Below are positions 35,969 to 44,106 of a DNA stretch of 44,106 nucleotides, piece by piece; position 1 is the stretch's first letter, and each line of letters begins with the position of its first letter. Both the position numbers and the translations under genes were made by a program. Under the pieces are notes generated by a model. That model worked only from the letters and a program-made list of their open reading frames with translations. It was not told where the DNA came from and searched no databases. Source of the DNA: Solirubrobacterales bacterium. Lineage in GTDB: Bacteria; Actinomycetota; Thermoleophilia; Solirubrobacterales; Solirubrobacteraceae. The stretch covers positions 1 through 44,106 of the forward strand of contig PKYB01000035.1 in the NCBI GenBank assembly GCA_003133565.1, in the 5' to 3' direction.

Positions 35969-37032
35969 TAGGTCGTGCCGCTCGCGCCGGTGGTAGCGGT
36001 CGTGCCGCTGGCACCGCTGCTGTCGGTGCTGCCCGTCGACGCGAGCGAAGCCGGGAACAGCAGGTAGACCCGTGCTGGTGGCTTAGCCACAAAGGAAAAG
36101 ACGTCCCACTGCTGCCCGGCGTAGGTGAAGTTACCGCTGAGCGGGATCTTCTTCGGGCCGTCGGCCGAGGTGCCGGCGATCTGTGTCGGGCCGCTGCGAA
36201 CGAAGATCATGCTTGGCCCAAACGCGTGGTCGAGCGTGACGAAGCTGCCGTATTCCCGAGGCAGGATGTACTGCGCAGCGATGTGCTCGGCGACCATGCC
36301 GTAGGTGTTGGCGCTGATCACCGCACAGGGCTCCTTTGCGAGTGTGGCGCTCGGCTTTGGGACCGCGATCAGCACGGTCAGCGTTCCGCTCGGAAACGCG
36401 TTTGCAGTGTATGAAACGGCCAGGAAGGGATGGCCGCCCACGGTTAGCGCCGTGTTTGCCGGTGGCACCGTTGCCGGCGCCTCGGTGTCGCCAAAGAGCA
36501 TCCCGAGCAACCGCTTGCCGTCGGAGTACAGCTCGATCGGAAGGTTCGTGAAGCGCGTGACGAGCAACTCGTAGCCGATGTCGTCCTGGACGCTCATCAC
36601 AAAGGTGCCGACGACCTTCCCGTGAGAGGTGAGCTTCCCACTTACCGGGGCGATCACATGGGGGCCGCCGACGTCGGCCAGCACCGCACCGGAGTTCGAC
36701 AGGATGCGCAGGCGAACGATGTGCCAGGCCGGCCTGTATACGAGCGCCTTCGTTGCCTTGCGTACCGCAACCTTGTTGCCGTCGGCCACCGCGATCAAGA
36801 GCGCCTTCGAGCCCTCCACATGCGCGAGGTCGTTGTAGACCTCATCGCTGGCGAGCTCGCCGAGGTAGATGCCCCTGGCGACGAATTCGTCGGCCGCGAT
36901 GACCGTACTCGTGGTCGCCGCGCCGCAGGCCGCAGCGGTCGTGGCCTGCGACCGTGCCGTCGTAAAGCCGACGAACGCCACCAGGGCGGCGACCATTACA
37001 GACATCACCAGACGCCGACCACGCGTGACCAT
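35968..37032 (-). CDS. secreted protein with Cache-like domain, tandem paralogue 1
   Basis: A 354-residue secreted protein, the first gene of a three-gene operon. A signal sequence (RLVMSVMVAALVAFVGFTTA) leads to the Cache-like core: WHIVRLRILSNSGAVLADVGGPHVIAPVSGKL and VVGTFVMSVQDDIGYELLVTRFTNLPIELY. A second region, rich in beta strands, carries FPSGTLTVLIAVPKPSATLAKEPCAVI. The last 20 residues are Ser/Thr/Gly-rich (TGSTDSSGASGTTATTGASGTT), a possible glycosylation target. The PMT-like glycosyltransferase encoded two genes later could act on such a tail (inference). ATG 37032 is clear. It is divergent from the dps gene. Confidence 0.75.
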   Translation of the reverse strand: MVTRGRRLVMSVMVAALVAFVGFTTARSQATTAAACGAATTSTVIAADEFVARGIYLGELASDEVYNDLAHVEGSKALLIAVADGNKVAVRKATKALVYRPAWHIVRLRILSNSGAVLADVGGPHVIAPVSGKLTSHGKVVGTFVMSVQDDIGYELLVTRFTNLPIELYSDGKRLLGMLFGDTEAPATVPPANTALTVGGHPFLAVSYTANAFPSGTLTVLIAVPKPSATLAKEPCAVISANTYGMVAEHIAAQYILPREYGSFVTLDHAFGPSMIFVRSGPTQIAGTSADGPKKIPLSGNFTYAGQQWDVFSFVAKPPARVYLLFPASLASTGSTDSSGASGTTATTGASGTT

Positions 37033-37112
37033 GCGCGCCTATCATTACCGATCGAGTGGGCGACAGCGCCGCCAGCGCGACGCACGAGCATCAAGACGAC
37101 AAGGAGTAGAGG

Positions 37113-37595
37113 ATGACCACAACCCCCGGTAGCGCGCATCTGCCGGCTCTTGGTACGCACGAGCGCGAGGAGATTGGACGCCAGTTTCAAGCGACCTTGG
37201 TTGAGCTGGTCGACCTCTCACTTGTCGGCAAGCAGCTGCACTGGACCGTCGTTGGCCCACTCTTTCGCCCGCTTCACCTTTATCTCGACGAGCTCGTCGC
37301 CTCCTGGCGCGAGCTCTCTGACGCCGTAGCCGAGCGCTCGGTAGCCGTTGGCGTTTTCCCCGACGGCCAGGCGAGCGCGGTGAGTGCCGCCGACGAAGAC
37401 GGCCCGATTGAAGCGGCCGCAACCACCGATCACGCAGTCGTCGCCGAGCTCGTCCGCCGCGTCGCAGAGGTCAGTGAGCGGACGCGGACTCGGATGGACC
37501 GGCTTGGCGAGCTCGACCTCGCCTCACAGGACGTGCTGATCGAGGTTCTGCGAGCGCTCGAGGAGCAGCTCTGGATGCTCCGCTCCCAGCTCTAG
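37113..37595 (+). CDS. dps: Dps-family ferritin-like DNA-protection protein
   Basis: A 160-residue Dps. The ferroxidase ligands match the classical spacing: His43, His55, Asp59, Asp70 and Glu74 in LHWTVVGPLFRPLHLYLDELVASWRELSDAVAER. Dps shells of 12 subunits store iron and quench peroxide; many also bind DNA. The short N-terminal tail (MTTTPGSAHLPALG) is not strongly basic, so DNA binding may be weak. GGAG lies 6 bases before the ATG. With EfeO/EfeB and the VIT protein, it is the third iron-handling unit in the window. Assignment is secure. Confidence 0.93.
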   Translation: MTTTPGSAHLPALGTHEREEIGRQFQATLVELVDLSLVGKQLHWTVVGPLFRPLHLYLDELVASWRELSDAVAERSVAVGVFPDGQASAVSAADEDGPIEAAATTDHAVVAELVRRVAEVSERTRTRMDRLGELDLASQDVLIEVLRALEEQLWMLRSQL

Positions 37596-37742
37596 CGACT
37601 GGCGCGACGGAGCCCAGCGCGGTTAGGCGCTGGCTCGGTCAGACGAACGGCGGCGGCCGCTAACGGCTCCATTCCCTGCAAGACGTCCGTAATTCGCCCC
37701 GCTTCACTCCAGGTCTCGCGCGTACAGGACGATGCATGCTGG

Positions 37743-38858
37743 GTGATTGCGCTCGATCAAGCATTGCGTGCACTCGTCGCCGGCGACGCCTCCGATCTTC
37801 ACCTGAGCGCGGGATCGGTCCCGATCGCCCGCGTTCATGGAGAGCTCGTGCCGCTGACGGGCGGCCCGTGGCCCGTCCTCGATGCCGACGACCTCGAGGC
37901 CTCGGTGCGCGAGCTGCTGGGCAGCGGCCCGCAGCTGGCGGAGTTCGAGGAGAGGCGCGAGATCGAAGTCTCACGCGAGATTGCGGACGTCGCGCGCTTT
38001 CGCGTCAACGTTCGCCGCCAGCTCGGCGGGATCTCGCTCGTAGCCCGCGCCATCCCGCATCGTGTGCACACGATCGAGGAGCTGTTGCTGCCGCCGGTCG
38101 TGGCCACGATGGCCGAGGAGCGGCGCGGAATCATCCTCGTCACCGGCACCACTGGGTCGGGCAAGTCGACGACGCTGGCGGCGATGGTCAACCACATCAA
38201 CGTGACCCGTGCGGCGAACGTCGTGACGATCGAAGACCCGATCGAGTTCGTTCACGACAACCAGCTCTCGTTGATCGGCCAGCGCGAGGTGGGCGTCGAC
38301 ACGCTTTCGTTCAAAGACGCTTTGCGTCGCGTTCTGCGCCAGGACCCCGACGTGATCCTGATCGGCGAGATGCGCGACGAAGAGACAGTCACAACGGCGA
38401 TCTCGGCGGCCGAAACCGGCCATCTCGTGCTCTCCTCGCTGCACACGCTCGACGCCGGCGAGGCGATCAACCGCATCCTTGGGTTCTTCACTCCCAACCA
38501 CCATCAGCAGATCCGCTCGCTGCTGGCCGGCACGTTGCGCGGCGTTATCTCACAGCGGCTCGTGCCCGGCGTGGACGGCGGACGCGTCCCGGTCTGCGAG
38601 GTCCTGCGCATGACTGGTCGCGTTCGCTACAAGATCCTCTACCCCACTGAGATCATGGACCTGACCGACGTGATCAGCGAGGGCGGCTACGACGGCATGC
38701 AGAGCTTCGACCAGGCGCTTTATGAGCACGTCGCCGCGGGCCGCGTCTCGCTCGAGGACGCGATGACCGCCGCGACGAGTCCGCACGATTTCAAGCTGCT
38801 GGTCGACGCGCAGGGTCAACGCGGGACGACGATGGCAACCGTCGGCGAGCGCGCCTGA
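37743..38858 (+). CDS. pilT: PilT-type twitching ATPase
   Basis: A 371-residue secretion/pilus ATPase of the PilT branch. The N-terminal domain opens with ALVAGDASDLHLSAGSVPIARVHGEL; the Walker A GTTGSGKST is at 135-143; the Asp box is VTIEDPIEFV, Walker B is DPDVILIGEMRD and the His box is GHLVLSSLHT. PilT powers pilus retraction. No pilin, PilB, PilC or PilQ gene is adjacent, so it is alone here. A PilU-like or degradative role is also possible. The GTG start is taken at 37743. Its stop is followed by the convergent phosphofructokinase gene 41 bases on. Confidence 0.93.
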   Translation: MIALDQALRALVAGDASDLHLSAGSVPIARVHGELVPLTGGPWPVLDADDLEASVRELLGSGPQLAEFEERREIEVSREIADVARFRVNVRRQLGGISLVARAIPHRVHTIEELLLPPVVATMAEERRGIILVTGTTGSGKSTTLAAMVNHINVTRAANVVTIEDPIEFVHDNQLSLIGQREVGVDTLSFKDALRRVLRQDPDVILIGEMRDEETVTTAISAAETGHLVLSSLHTLDAGEAINRILGFFTPNHHQQIRSLLAGTLRGVISQRLVPGVDGGRVPVCEVLRMTGRVRYKILYPTEIMDLTDVISEGGYDGMQSFDQALYEHVAAGRVSLEDAMTAATSPHDFKLLVDAQGQRGTTMATVGERA

Positions 38859-38899
38859 ACGGCGAGTCCGCGCGCGCGCCGACCCCAGGCGCCGCGACG

Positions 38900-39934
38900 C
38901 TAGGCGAAGAAGACTTCGGCAGTCTCGTAGAAGGCCGGGTCGAGCAGCTTCGGCTCACGCAACGCATCAGCCAGCGGCACCTCGACGATGTCGGTGCCCT
39001 GGAGCGCCACCATCACACCGAAGCGTCCGCCTCTCGCGGCGTCGATCGCGGCGACGCCAAAGCGCGTTGCCAGCACGCGGTCGTATGCGGTGGGCGTGCC
39101 GCCGCGTTGTACGTGACCGAGCACGGTGACGCGCGACTCAAAGCCGGTCTGTTCCTCGATCTCCTCGGCGAGCGCGGCGCCGATGCCGCCCAGCCGCTCG
39201 TGACCGAAAGCGTCGGTGCCCTCGTGGGTGGTGGAGGTCGCCAAGCTCTCCTTCGGCGTAGCGCCCTCGGCGACGACGACGATCGAGAACGTCCGGCCGC
39301 GACGGTGGCGGTGGACCAGGCGAGCGCACAACTCCTTGACGTCAAACGGCCGTTCGGGTACGAGGATCGCGTCGGCGCCGCCGGCCATGCCGGCGTAGGT
39401 CGCGATCCAGCCGGCGTGGCGTCCCATGACCTCGAGCACCATCACACGGTTGTGGGACTCCGCGGTCGTGTGCAGACGGTCGATCGCATCGGTCGCGATC
39501 TGCACCGCGGTGTGAAAGCCAAACGTGAAGTCCGTCGCATTGAGGTCATTGTCGATCGTCTTCGGCACGCCGACCACGGGCATGCCGGCCTCGGCCATTC
39601 GCAGCGCCACGCTGAGGGTGTCATCGCCGCCGATCGGGATCAGAACGTCTAGCTGTGCGCGCTCGAGCGCGTGAGCGATCAGCGAAAGCCCGTCGGCGCC
39701 GTCGGCGAACGGGTTGGTTCGCGAGGTGCCGAGGATCGTGCCGCCCCGCGGAAGCAGACCGGCTGTGCTTTCGAACGTCAGCTCCATCGTCTCTCCCGCC
39801 AGCACGCCGGCCCAGCCGTAGCGAAAGCCCCAGAAGGTGTCGCCCTCCTGTTCCAAGCCCCGGCGCACAACGGCACGAATGACCGCGTTGAGCCCGGGAC
39901 AGTCGCCGCCGCCTGTGAGAAGTCCAAACCTCAT
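38900..39934 (-). CDS. pfkA: phosphofructokinase, pyrophosphate-type signature
   Basis: A 344-residue group A phosphofructokinase, making fructose 1,6-bisphosphate. The phosphate-binding glycine loop is LTGGGDCPGLN (7-16), and catalytic Asp128 lies in PKTIDND (124-130). The specificity positions read GGDD (102-105) and K125 (the Lys of PKTIDND). Asp and Lys in these positions are typical of pyrophosphate-dependent enzymes, while ATP enzymes have Gly-Gly there. The rest (VMVLEVMGRHAGWIATYAG, GGTPTAYDR) is standard. So the enzyme probably uses PPi and could run in both directions, although this should be measured. ATG 39934. It is followed closely upstream by the HPt gene. Confidence 0.93.
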   Translation of the reverse strand: MRFGLLTGGGDCPGLNAVIRAVVRRGLEQEGDTFWGFRYGWAGVLAGETMELTFESTAGLLPRGGTILGTSRTNPFADGADGLSLIAHALERAQLDVLIPIGGDDTLSVALRMAEAGMPVVGVPKTIDNDLNATDFTFGFHTAVQIATDAIDRLHTTAESHNRVMVLEVMGRHAGWIATYAGMAGGADAILVPERPFDVKELCARLVHRHRRGRTFSIVVVAEGATPKESLATSTTHEGTDAFGHERLGGIGAALAEEIEEQTGFESRVTVLGHVQRGGTPTAYDRVLATRFGVAAIDAARGGRFGVMVALQGTDIVEVPLADALREPKLLDPAFYETAEVFFA

Positions 39935-39953
39935 TGTTGTGCCGTCGGGGCGC

Positions 39954-40358
39954 TCAGTCGGTCTGGTCGAGCGAAAACTCGCTGTTGAGCGCCACTAGCG
40001 TCGGCTCGAGCTCACGCTCGATGGACGCGATCAGCTCCGGCGCACCACTCAGCTCGCCTGCCTTGCCGGCGGTCTCGAGCTCGGACGCAATACCGGCCAC
40101 GTGCGCCGCGCCGATGCTCAAGCTGGCTCCTTTGATGCGATGTGCACCGGCCCCGACACCCTCCGCATCGCCTTCCGCTAGCGCCACACGGATGCTGGCC
40201 AGTTGCGCGACGACGTCCGTGTAGTAGAGCTCCACCAAGTCGCGAAGGTCGTCCTCCCCGAGCACACGCAGCTCATCCAGGACCCCCCTGTCCAACAAAT
40301 CCACGCCGACCGCCTTTGACTCCGAAGTTGGCTGAGTGTGACCACCGCTGTGGCCCAC
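39954..40358 (-). CDS. HPt-domain phosphotransfer protein
   Basis: A 134-residue histidine phosphotransfer protein. The active His73 lies in AHRIKGASLSIGA, the usual HPt motif, in a four-helix pattern from about residue 20 to 125. It would carry phosphate between a hybrid kinase and a response regulator. No receiver gene is adjacent, but a membrane histidine kinase begins at 43284. The start is uncertain: 40358 or GTG 40304 (with AAGGCGG upstream) both keep the domain. It precedes the phosphofructokinase gene by 19 bases and may be co-transcribed with it. Confidence 0.85.
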   Translation of the reverse strand: MGHSGGHTQPTSESKAVGVDLLDRGVLDELRVLGEDDLRDLVELYYTDVVAQLASIRVALAEGDAEGVGAGAHRIKGASLSIGAAHVAGIASELETAGKAGELSGAPELIASIERELEPTLVALNSEFSLDQTD

Positions 40359-40446
40359 CCTCAGGCCCCCGACGTTCGGTCAACTCCGCAAGCCTACTAT
40401 CCGGACAACCACCGAGCACATCTAGCGCGCCGCCTATCCTCTTTGA

Positions 40447-42093
40447 ATGGCGCTCGGACCGCAGTTCGCAAGCGGCGCGCCGCCCTCTTGGCGTCGCCGC
40501 CACCCAGCCGCACTGGCCGCTGCCATCGCCGCCGCCATAGCTGCGACGCTCGCTGTCGTCGCGCTGCTGCTGCTCACCCACTTCTCGGAGCCCTCGCTCT
40601 CACCCGACGCGACGGCGCTGGCGCGCGTCAAGGTGCCGCCGCTCGGCGGCACCCTTGAGCGGGCCGAAGCATTTGCCCCCGACGGCCAGCGGATTGCGCT
40701 CGCCGTTCACGACGGGCGCCTGACGCCACTGACCAAGCTCAGCCCAGGCGAGGTCGTATCGGTCGACGTCGTGATCCGCCGCCCGAGCTGGCTGCGCTGG
40801 GCGCTTGGCTCTAGGCGCGATGAGCAGCTGACGGTGCGCGCGCCGCTCGCACGCGTCGAGCGTCCGTGGCTGACGCTCGCCACGGGAGCGTCACTGCGGG
40901 TCGTCTTTGACCAGCCGGTCAGCGAGGTCGCGGCCGGCGCGCCGGGCCACCTCGTCGCCCGGCCGCTCGACGGCCGGCGGCGGACACTCAGCCTTGGGAC
41001 CCAGGCCCCATCGGGGACGATCGAGCTCGCCGCCGCAGCACGTCCGTGGGAGCTTCTCGGCCCACCGCAAGCGATCACCTGGTTCCCGCGCTCGAGCGCA
41101 GCGCTGGTGCTCGCGAGCCCGGCGCCGAGCGCCGCGCTGGCGCCGACGGCAGCGATCGACCTGACGTTCTCAAAGCCGATCGCCCAGGTCCTCGGCTCGA
41201 CGCTGCCGACGCTCGCGCCGGCGACGCCCGGCAGCTGGCGCGAGGTCGACACTCACACGCTCGTGTTTCGCCCGTCGGGCACCGGCTTCCCGCTCGCCAG
41301 CAACGTGCGCGTCGAGTTCCCCAAGCCAATCGCGCTGACCGAGCCGTCCGCCCCCACCCCCCAGACCGCCAACACGATCTCCTGGTCAGTCGCACCGGGC
41401 TCGACCTTGCGCCTCGAACAGCTGCTGGCCGAGCAGGGCTACCTGCCGATCGCGTGGAGTCCCACGGGTGTACCGGCTGCGCGCACCGCGCTGGCACAGA
41501 CGCAGGCCGCGATCCAGCCACCGGCCGGCACGTTCACGTGGCGCTACCCGAACACTCCGGCCGAGCTCAAAGCGCTGTGGCGCCCGGGCCAGCCAAACAC
41601 GATTACGCGCGGCGCTGTGATGGCGTTCGAGCACGACCATCAACTCGCGGTTGACGGCATCGCCGGACCAGTCGTCTGGCGAACGCTGCTCGGCGCCGCA
41701 ATCGCCGACGCGCAGTCGGGTGCGCCGTACAGCTACGTTTACGTGCACGAGGAAGTCCCGGAATCGCTGACGCTCTGGAGCGCCGGCCGCGTCATCGTGC
41801 ACTCCCCTGGCAACACCGGCATCCCCGAGTCTCCGACCAAGCCGGGGACCTTCGCCGTCTTCGAGCACGTCCCCGTCGGCACGATGAGCGGCACGAACCC
41901 GGATGGCACGCACTACCACGACCCTGGGATCCGCTACATCAGCTACTTCAACGGCGGCGACGCAATCCACGAGTTCCCGCGCGCCTCCTACGGCACACCG
42001 CAGAGCCTCGGCTGCGTCGAGCTGCCACTCGCCGACGCGGCTAAGGTCTGGCCTTACACCCCGATCGGAACGTTGGTGACGATCGAGAAGTGA
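40447..42093 (+). CDS. L,D-transpeptidase (YkuD) with N-terminal Ig-like repeats and peptidoglycan-binding domain
   Basis: A 548-residue cell-wall enzyme. A membrane anchor (PAALAAAIAAAIAATLAVVALLLL) at about 20-45 is followed by Ig-like segments (about 60-315) that resemble those of other actinobacterial Ldts. A PG-binding-like domain lies at about 320-400 (GAVMAFEHDHQLAVDGIAGPVVWRTLLG), then the YkuD catalytic domain. The catalytic His508 and Cys523 lie in IHEFPRASYGTPQSLGCVEL. The usual SHGC reads SLGC here, a conservative variant found in some relatives. Ldts form 3-3 cross-links or attach proteins to the wall. ATG 40447; the stop is 33 bases from a convergent gene. Confidence 0.9.
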   Translation: MALGPQFASGAPPSWRRRHPAALAAAIAAAIAATLAVVALLLLTHFSEPSLSPDATALARVKVPPLGGTLERAEAFAPDGQRIALAVHDGRLTPLTKLSPGEVVSVDVVIRRPSWLRWALGSRRDEQLTVRAPLARVERPWLTLATGASLRVVFDQPVSEVAAGAPGHLVARPLDGRRRTLSLGTQAPSGTIELAAAARPWELLGPPQAITWFPRSSAALVLASPAPSAALAPTAAIDLTFSKPIAQVLGSTLPTLAPATPGSWREVDTHTLVFRPSGTGFPLASNVRVEFPKPIALTEPSAPTPQTANTISWSVAPGSTLRLEQLLAEQGYLPIAWSPTGVPAARTALAQTQAAIQPPAGTFTWRYPNTPAELKALWRPGQPNTITRGAVMAFEHDHQLAVDGIAGPVVWRTLLGAAIADAQSGAPYSYVYVHEEVPESLTLWSAGRVIVHSPGNTGIPESPTKPGTFAVFEHVPVGTMSGTNPDGTHYHDPGIRYISYFNGGDAIHEFPRASYGTPQSLGCVELPLADAAKVWPYTPIGTLVTIEK

Positions 42094-42109
42094 GGTGAGC
42101 TGTTTTTGG

Positions 42110-42126
42110 GCGGCTTCGAATGCCGC
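42110..42126. terminator. short hairpin between convergent genes
   Basis: A 5-bp perfect stem (GCGGC/GCCGC) with TTCGAAT loop fills the 33-base gap between the L,D-transpeptidase stop and the HAD stop; a TTTTT run precedes it on the plus strand. It is short, so bidirectional termination is only possible. Confidence 0.3.
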
Positions 42127-42993
42127 TCAGGCAACCGCTTCACGACGTAGCGCGCTTGCGACCGGTTCGCGTGGCACCCGCAGTTCGTCGACGATGTCGG
42201 CGATCGACTCGACGATCGCCGACGGCCGATAGGGGTAGCGCTCCGCCGACTCGCGGGTGCTGACGCCGGTGAGCACCAGGATCGTGTGCAGCCCGGCCTC
42301 GAGACCGGCGACGACATCGGTGTCCATTCGGTCGCCGATCATCACCGTGTGCTCGGAGTGCGCCTCGATCTTGTTCAGCGCCGAGCGCATCATCAGCGGG
42401 TTTGGCTTGCCGACGTAGTAGGGCTCAACGCCGCTGGCGCGGCTGATCAGCGCAGCGACCGAGCCGGTCGCGGGCAGCGGACCATCGGGCGTGGGCCCGA
42501 CCGTGTCCGGGTTGGTGGCGATGAATCGCGCGCCGCCGGCGATCAGGCGAATCGCCTTGGTGATGTGCTCGAAGCTGTAGGTCCGCGTCTCGCCGAGCAC
42601 GACATAGTCGGGGTTGCGGTCACTGAGCGTGTAGCCAACCTCGTGCAGGGCGGTCGTCAGGCCGGCCTCGCCGATCACGTGCGCCGACCCTCCGGGGCGC
42701 TGGTCGTGCAGGAAGCGCGCGGTGGCGAGCGCCGAGGTCCAGATCGCCTCCTCGGGCACCTTCAGCCCCATCGTGCGCAGCCGCGCCGCGAGGTCGCGGC
42801 GGGTGTACATCGAGTTGTTGGTTAGGACGAGGAACGGCAGATCGAGCGCCCGCAGCCGGTCCAAGAACTCCGTCGCACCCGGGATCGCGTCGCCCTCATG
42901 GATCAGCACGCCATCCATGTCCATCAGCCAGGAGTGGATCTCGCGGTTCGACGGCATCACGGCCGCCGGTGATTGGCGTTCTTTCAACTGCAT
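42127..42993 (-). CDS. HAD-IIA family sugar/nucleotide phosphatase (NagD-like)
   Basis: A 288-residue HAD phosphatase. The catalytic Asp pair is D25/D27 in LMDMDGVL; motif II is [11 protein letters not shown]; the Lys of motif III is in [10 protein letters not shown]; motif IV is [13 protein letters not shown]. The cap of type C2A is between them. Such enzymes remove phosphate from small sugar phosphates or nucleotides; the true substrate is not known. ATG 42993 is used; Met13 (42957) is another possible start. It reads away from the histidine kinase gene. Confidence 0.9.
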   Translation of the reverse strand: MQLKERQSPAAVMPSNREIHSWLMDMDGVLIHEGDAIPGATEFLDRLRALDLPFLVLTNNSMYTRRDLAARLRTMGLKVPEEAIWTSALATARFLHDQRPGGSAHVIGEAGLTTALHEVGYTLSDRNPDYVVLGETRTYSFEHITKAIRLIAGGARFIATNPDTVGPTPDGPLPATGSVAALISRASGVEPYYVGKPNPLMMRSALNKIEAHSEHTVMIGDRMDTDVVAGLEAGLHTILVLTGVSTRESAERYPYRPSAIVESIADIVDELRVPREPVASALRREAVA

Positions 42994-43283
42994 TCCATCA
43001 CTGTATCGACGCCCTCACTCGGACCGGTTAGGATTAGGTGGCCAAGGAGCGATTACCGCCTCCTTGTGGCTCAGCGTCCCCCGCTCGCCGGCTTGAGGGC
43101 CAAACGCGCGCGCTGGCCGGATGTTCTAAGGGCGGCGAGGGCTACCGGGCATGCGGCCACCCCGTCCGGGTCCCTCGCGTGTCGGGCCTGGGCGCTCGAT
43201 GTGCGGCCGTGGCGCGTCGGAGCCCCACTCAGCGGGGGGCCGAAGAGTAAAGATCGCCTGTAAACCGGCCGATATTGCAAAGT

Positions 43284-44106
43284 ATGCTGCGCCAGCCGAG
43301 CATCGAGGACGACGTGGTGATCGCTGAGACCTTGCAACGGCCACGCTCGCCGATGACGGTCCGCGGGCGGATCGCCGAAGGTGTTGTCGGCTGTGGGTTC
43401 GTCGCGGCCGTTACGGCGCTGTGGCTGCTTGCACCACCGCACAGCTTCGCGGTGGCGCCTGCAGCGGCCTGTCTGCTGGTGCTGGTGCTCGCACGCGGGA
43501 TTCGCATCGACACTCCGTTCGGCTGCACCGTCCCGACACAGCTGGCCTTCATTCCGCTGCTTTTCTCGATGCCGGTTGCACTCGTCCCAATTGCGGTTGT
43601 TCTCGGATTCCTACTCGCCCGGATCCCCGACCTTGTGAACGGCAAACTCCAACCGACCCGCATGGTGCAGGCGGTCGGCGATTCCTGGTTTGCAATCGGC
43701 CCCGTCGCGCTGTTCGCGATCGCGCATGTGACCCCCGATCACGCCGGCGCATGGCTGCTGGTTGGAGCGCTCGCGGCCCAGTTCAGCGTCGACTTCGCCG
43801 TGTCGGGCCTGCGTTACGCGATCGAGTGGGGCGCGACGCTCCGCCAGCAGCTGCCCGAGACTTGGGTCTACACGGTCGACGCAGCGCTGTCGGGTGTCGC
43901 ACTTCTCGTCGCCGAGGAGATCCACCGCGCTCCGGTCGCCGTACTCGCCCCGCTGCCGCTCCTGGGACTCGTCGCGTTGTTTGCCCGTGAGCGCCGCCAG
44001 CGTCTCGAAAGCCTCCTCGCGCTCAACGACGCCTACCGGCGCGCCCGCGACGAAGCGGTCGAGGCCTCGAACATGAAGACGGCATTCCTGCGCAACGTCA
44101 GCCACG
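43284..44106 (+). CDS. membrane sensor histidine kinase, N-terminal part (cut by the window edge)
   Basis: An open frame from ATG 43284 runs to the last base with no stop, giving 274 residues. About seven hydrophobic helices (for example GVVGCGFVAAVTALWLLA, FIPLLFSMPVALVPIAVVLGFLLA, APLPLLGLVALFA) form a membrane sensor region. A cytoplasmic helix (RERRQRLESLLALNDAYRRARDEAVEAS) then leads into the H-box NMKTAFLRNVSH of a HisKA kinase, with the phosphorylated His as the last whole codon. The kinase domain lies beyond the window. With the HPt gene nearby, a multi-step phosphorelay is possible. The signal sensed is unknown. The start has no strong ribosome site. Confidence 0.8.
   Translation, partial: MLRQPSIEDDVVIAETLQRPRSPMTVRGRIAEGVVGCGFVAAVTALWLLAPPHSFAVAPAAACLLVLVLARGIRIDTPFGCTVPTQLAFIPLLFSMPVALVPIAVVLGFLLARIPDLVNGKLQPTRMVQAVGDSWFAIGPVALFAIAHVTPDHAGAWLLVGALAAQFSVDFAVSGLRYAIEWGATLRQQLPETWVYTVDAALSGVALLVAEEIHRAPVAVLAPLPLLGLVALFARERRQRLESLLALNDAYRRARDEAVEASNMKTAFLRNVSH

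Noticed and set aside
43038-43250. 70-residue ORF before the histidine kinase
   Set aside because: No ribosome site and mixed Cys/Arg/Pro composition; looks non-coding. No riboswitch pattern was recognised here either.

Overview
The window is high-GC bacterial DNA with many GTG and TTG starts, tightly packed genes on both strands, Tat signals, DyP/EfeO, VIT-type and GYD-domain proteins and several arylsulfotransferase-like secreted proteins. This fits an actinobacterium, most likely of the class Thermoleophilia (Solirubrobacterales-like). That placement is inferred from gene content and composition, not from a marker gene. I see no rRNA, tRNA, transposase, phage gene or CRISPR array.

Region 1 (about 1-12,330) is the striking part. 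It carries three arylsulfotransferase (ASST)-type proteins: one Tat-exported, one secreted, and one fused to the C-terminus of a complete 14-helix MFS exporter. A tiny lipoprotein lies between the last two. Next come an APS kinase (cysC, makes PAPS), a PAPS-type sulfotransferase, a second sulfotransferase fused in one ORF to a complete type III polyketide synthase with Cys-His-Asn triad, and a GT-C membrane glycosyltransferase. Together they suggest a sulfation system: PAPS is made, a polyketide phenol or pyrone is built and sulfated by one fused enzyme, exported by the MFS unit, and its sulfate is passed on outside the membrane by the ASST domains. Each part is visible in the sequence; the linked pathway is inference.

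Region 2 (12,400-19,150): a secreted protein with no canonical start codon lies directly after a secreted phosphoesterase (phospholipase C/acid phosphatase family). Divergent from these are an EfeO-EfeB iron pair without EfeU and a PAP2 phosphatase. Region 3 (19,170-27,310): a GT87-like membrane glycosyltransferase, a UbiE-like methyltransferase with an integral membrane protein and a flippase-like protein, a Gly-rich lipoprotein, then a run of small enzymes (Zn alcohol dehydrogenase, SRPBCC, GNAT, ICMT-like methyltransferase, GYD). Region 4 (27,370-32,525): Nudix, thiC and a ferritin-like/VIT iron transporter on the minus strand, with a TPP riboswitch whose aptamer overlaps the 3' end of the Nudix gene; then a MerR-paired MFS exporter with a palindromic operator.

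Region 5 (32,530-44,106): an operon of two tandem secreted paralogues plus a GT39-type glycosyltransferase, then Dps, a PilT-type ATPase, a phosphofructokinase with pyrophosphate-type signature residues, an HPt protein, a YkuD L,D-transpeptidase, a HAD-IIA phosphatase and the 5' part of a membrane histidine kinase cut by the window edge. Dps, the VIT protein and EfeO/EfeB make iron handling a recurring theme. Many long ORFs antisense to these genes are GC-driven shadows and are left out.
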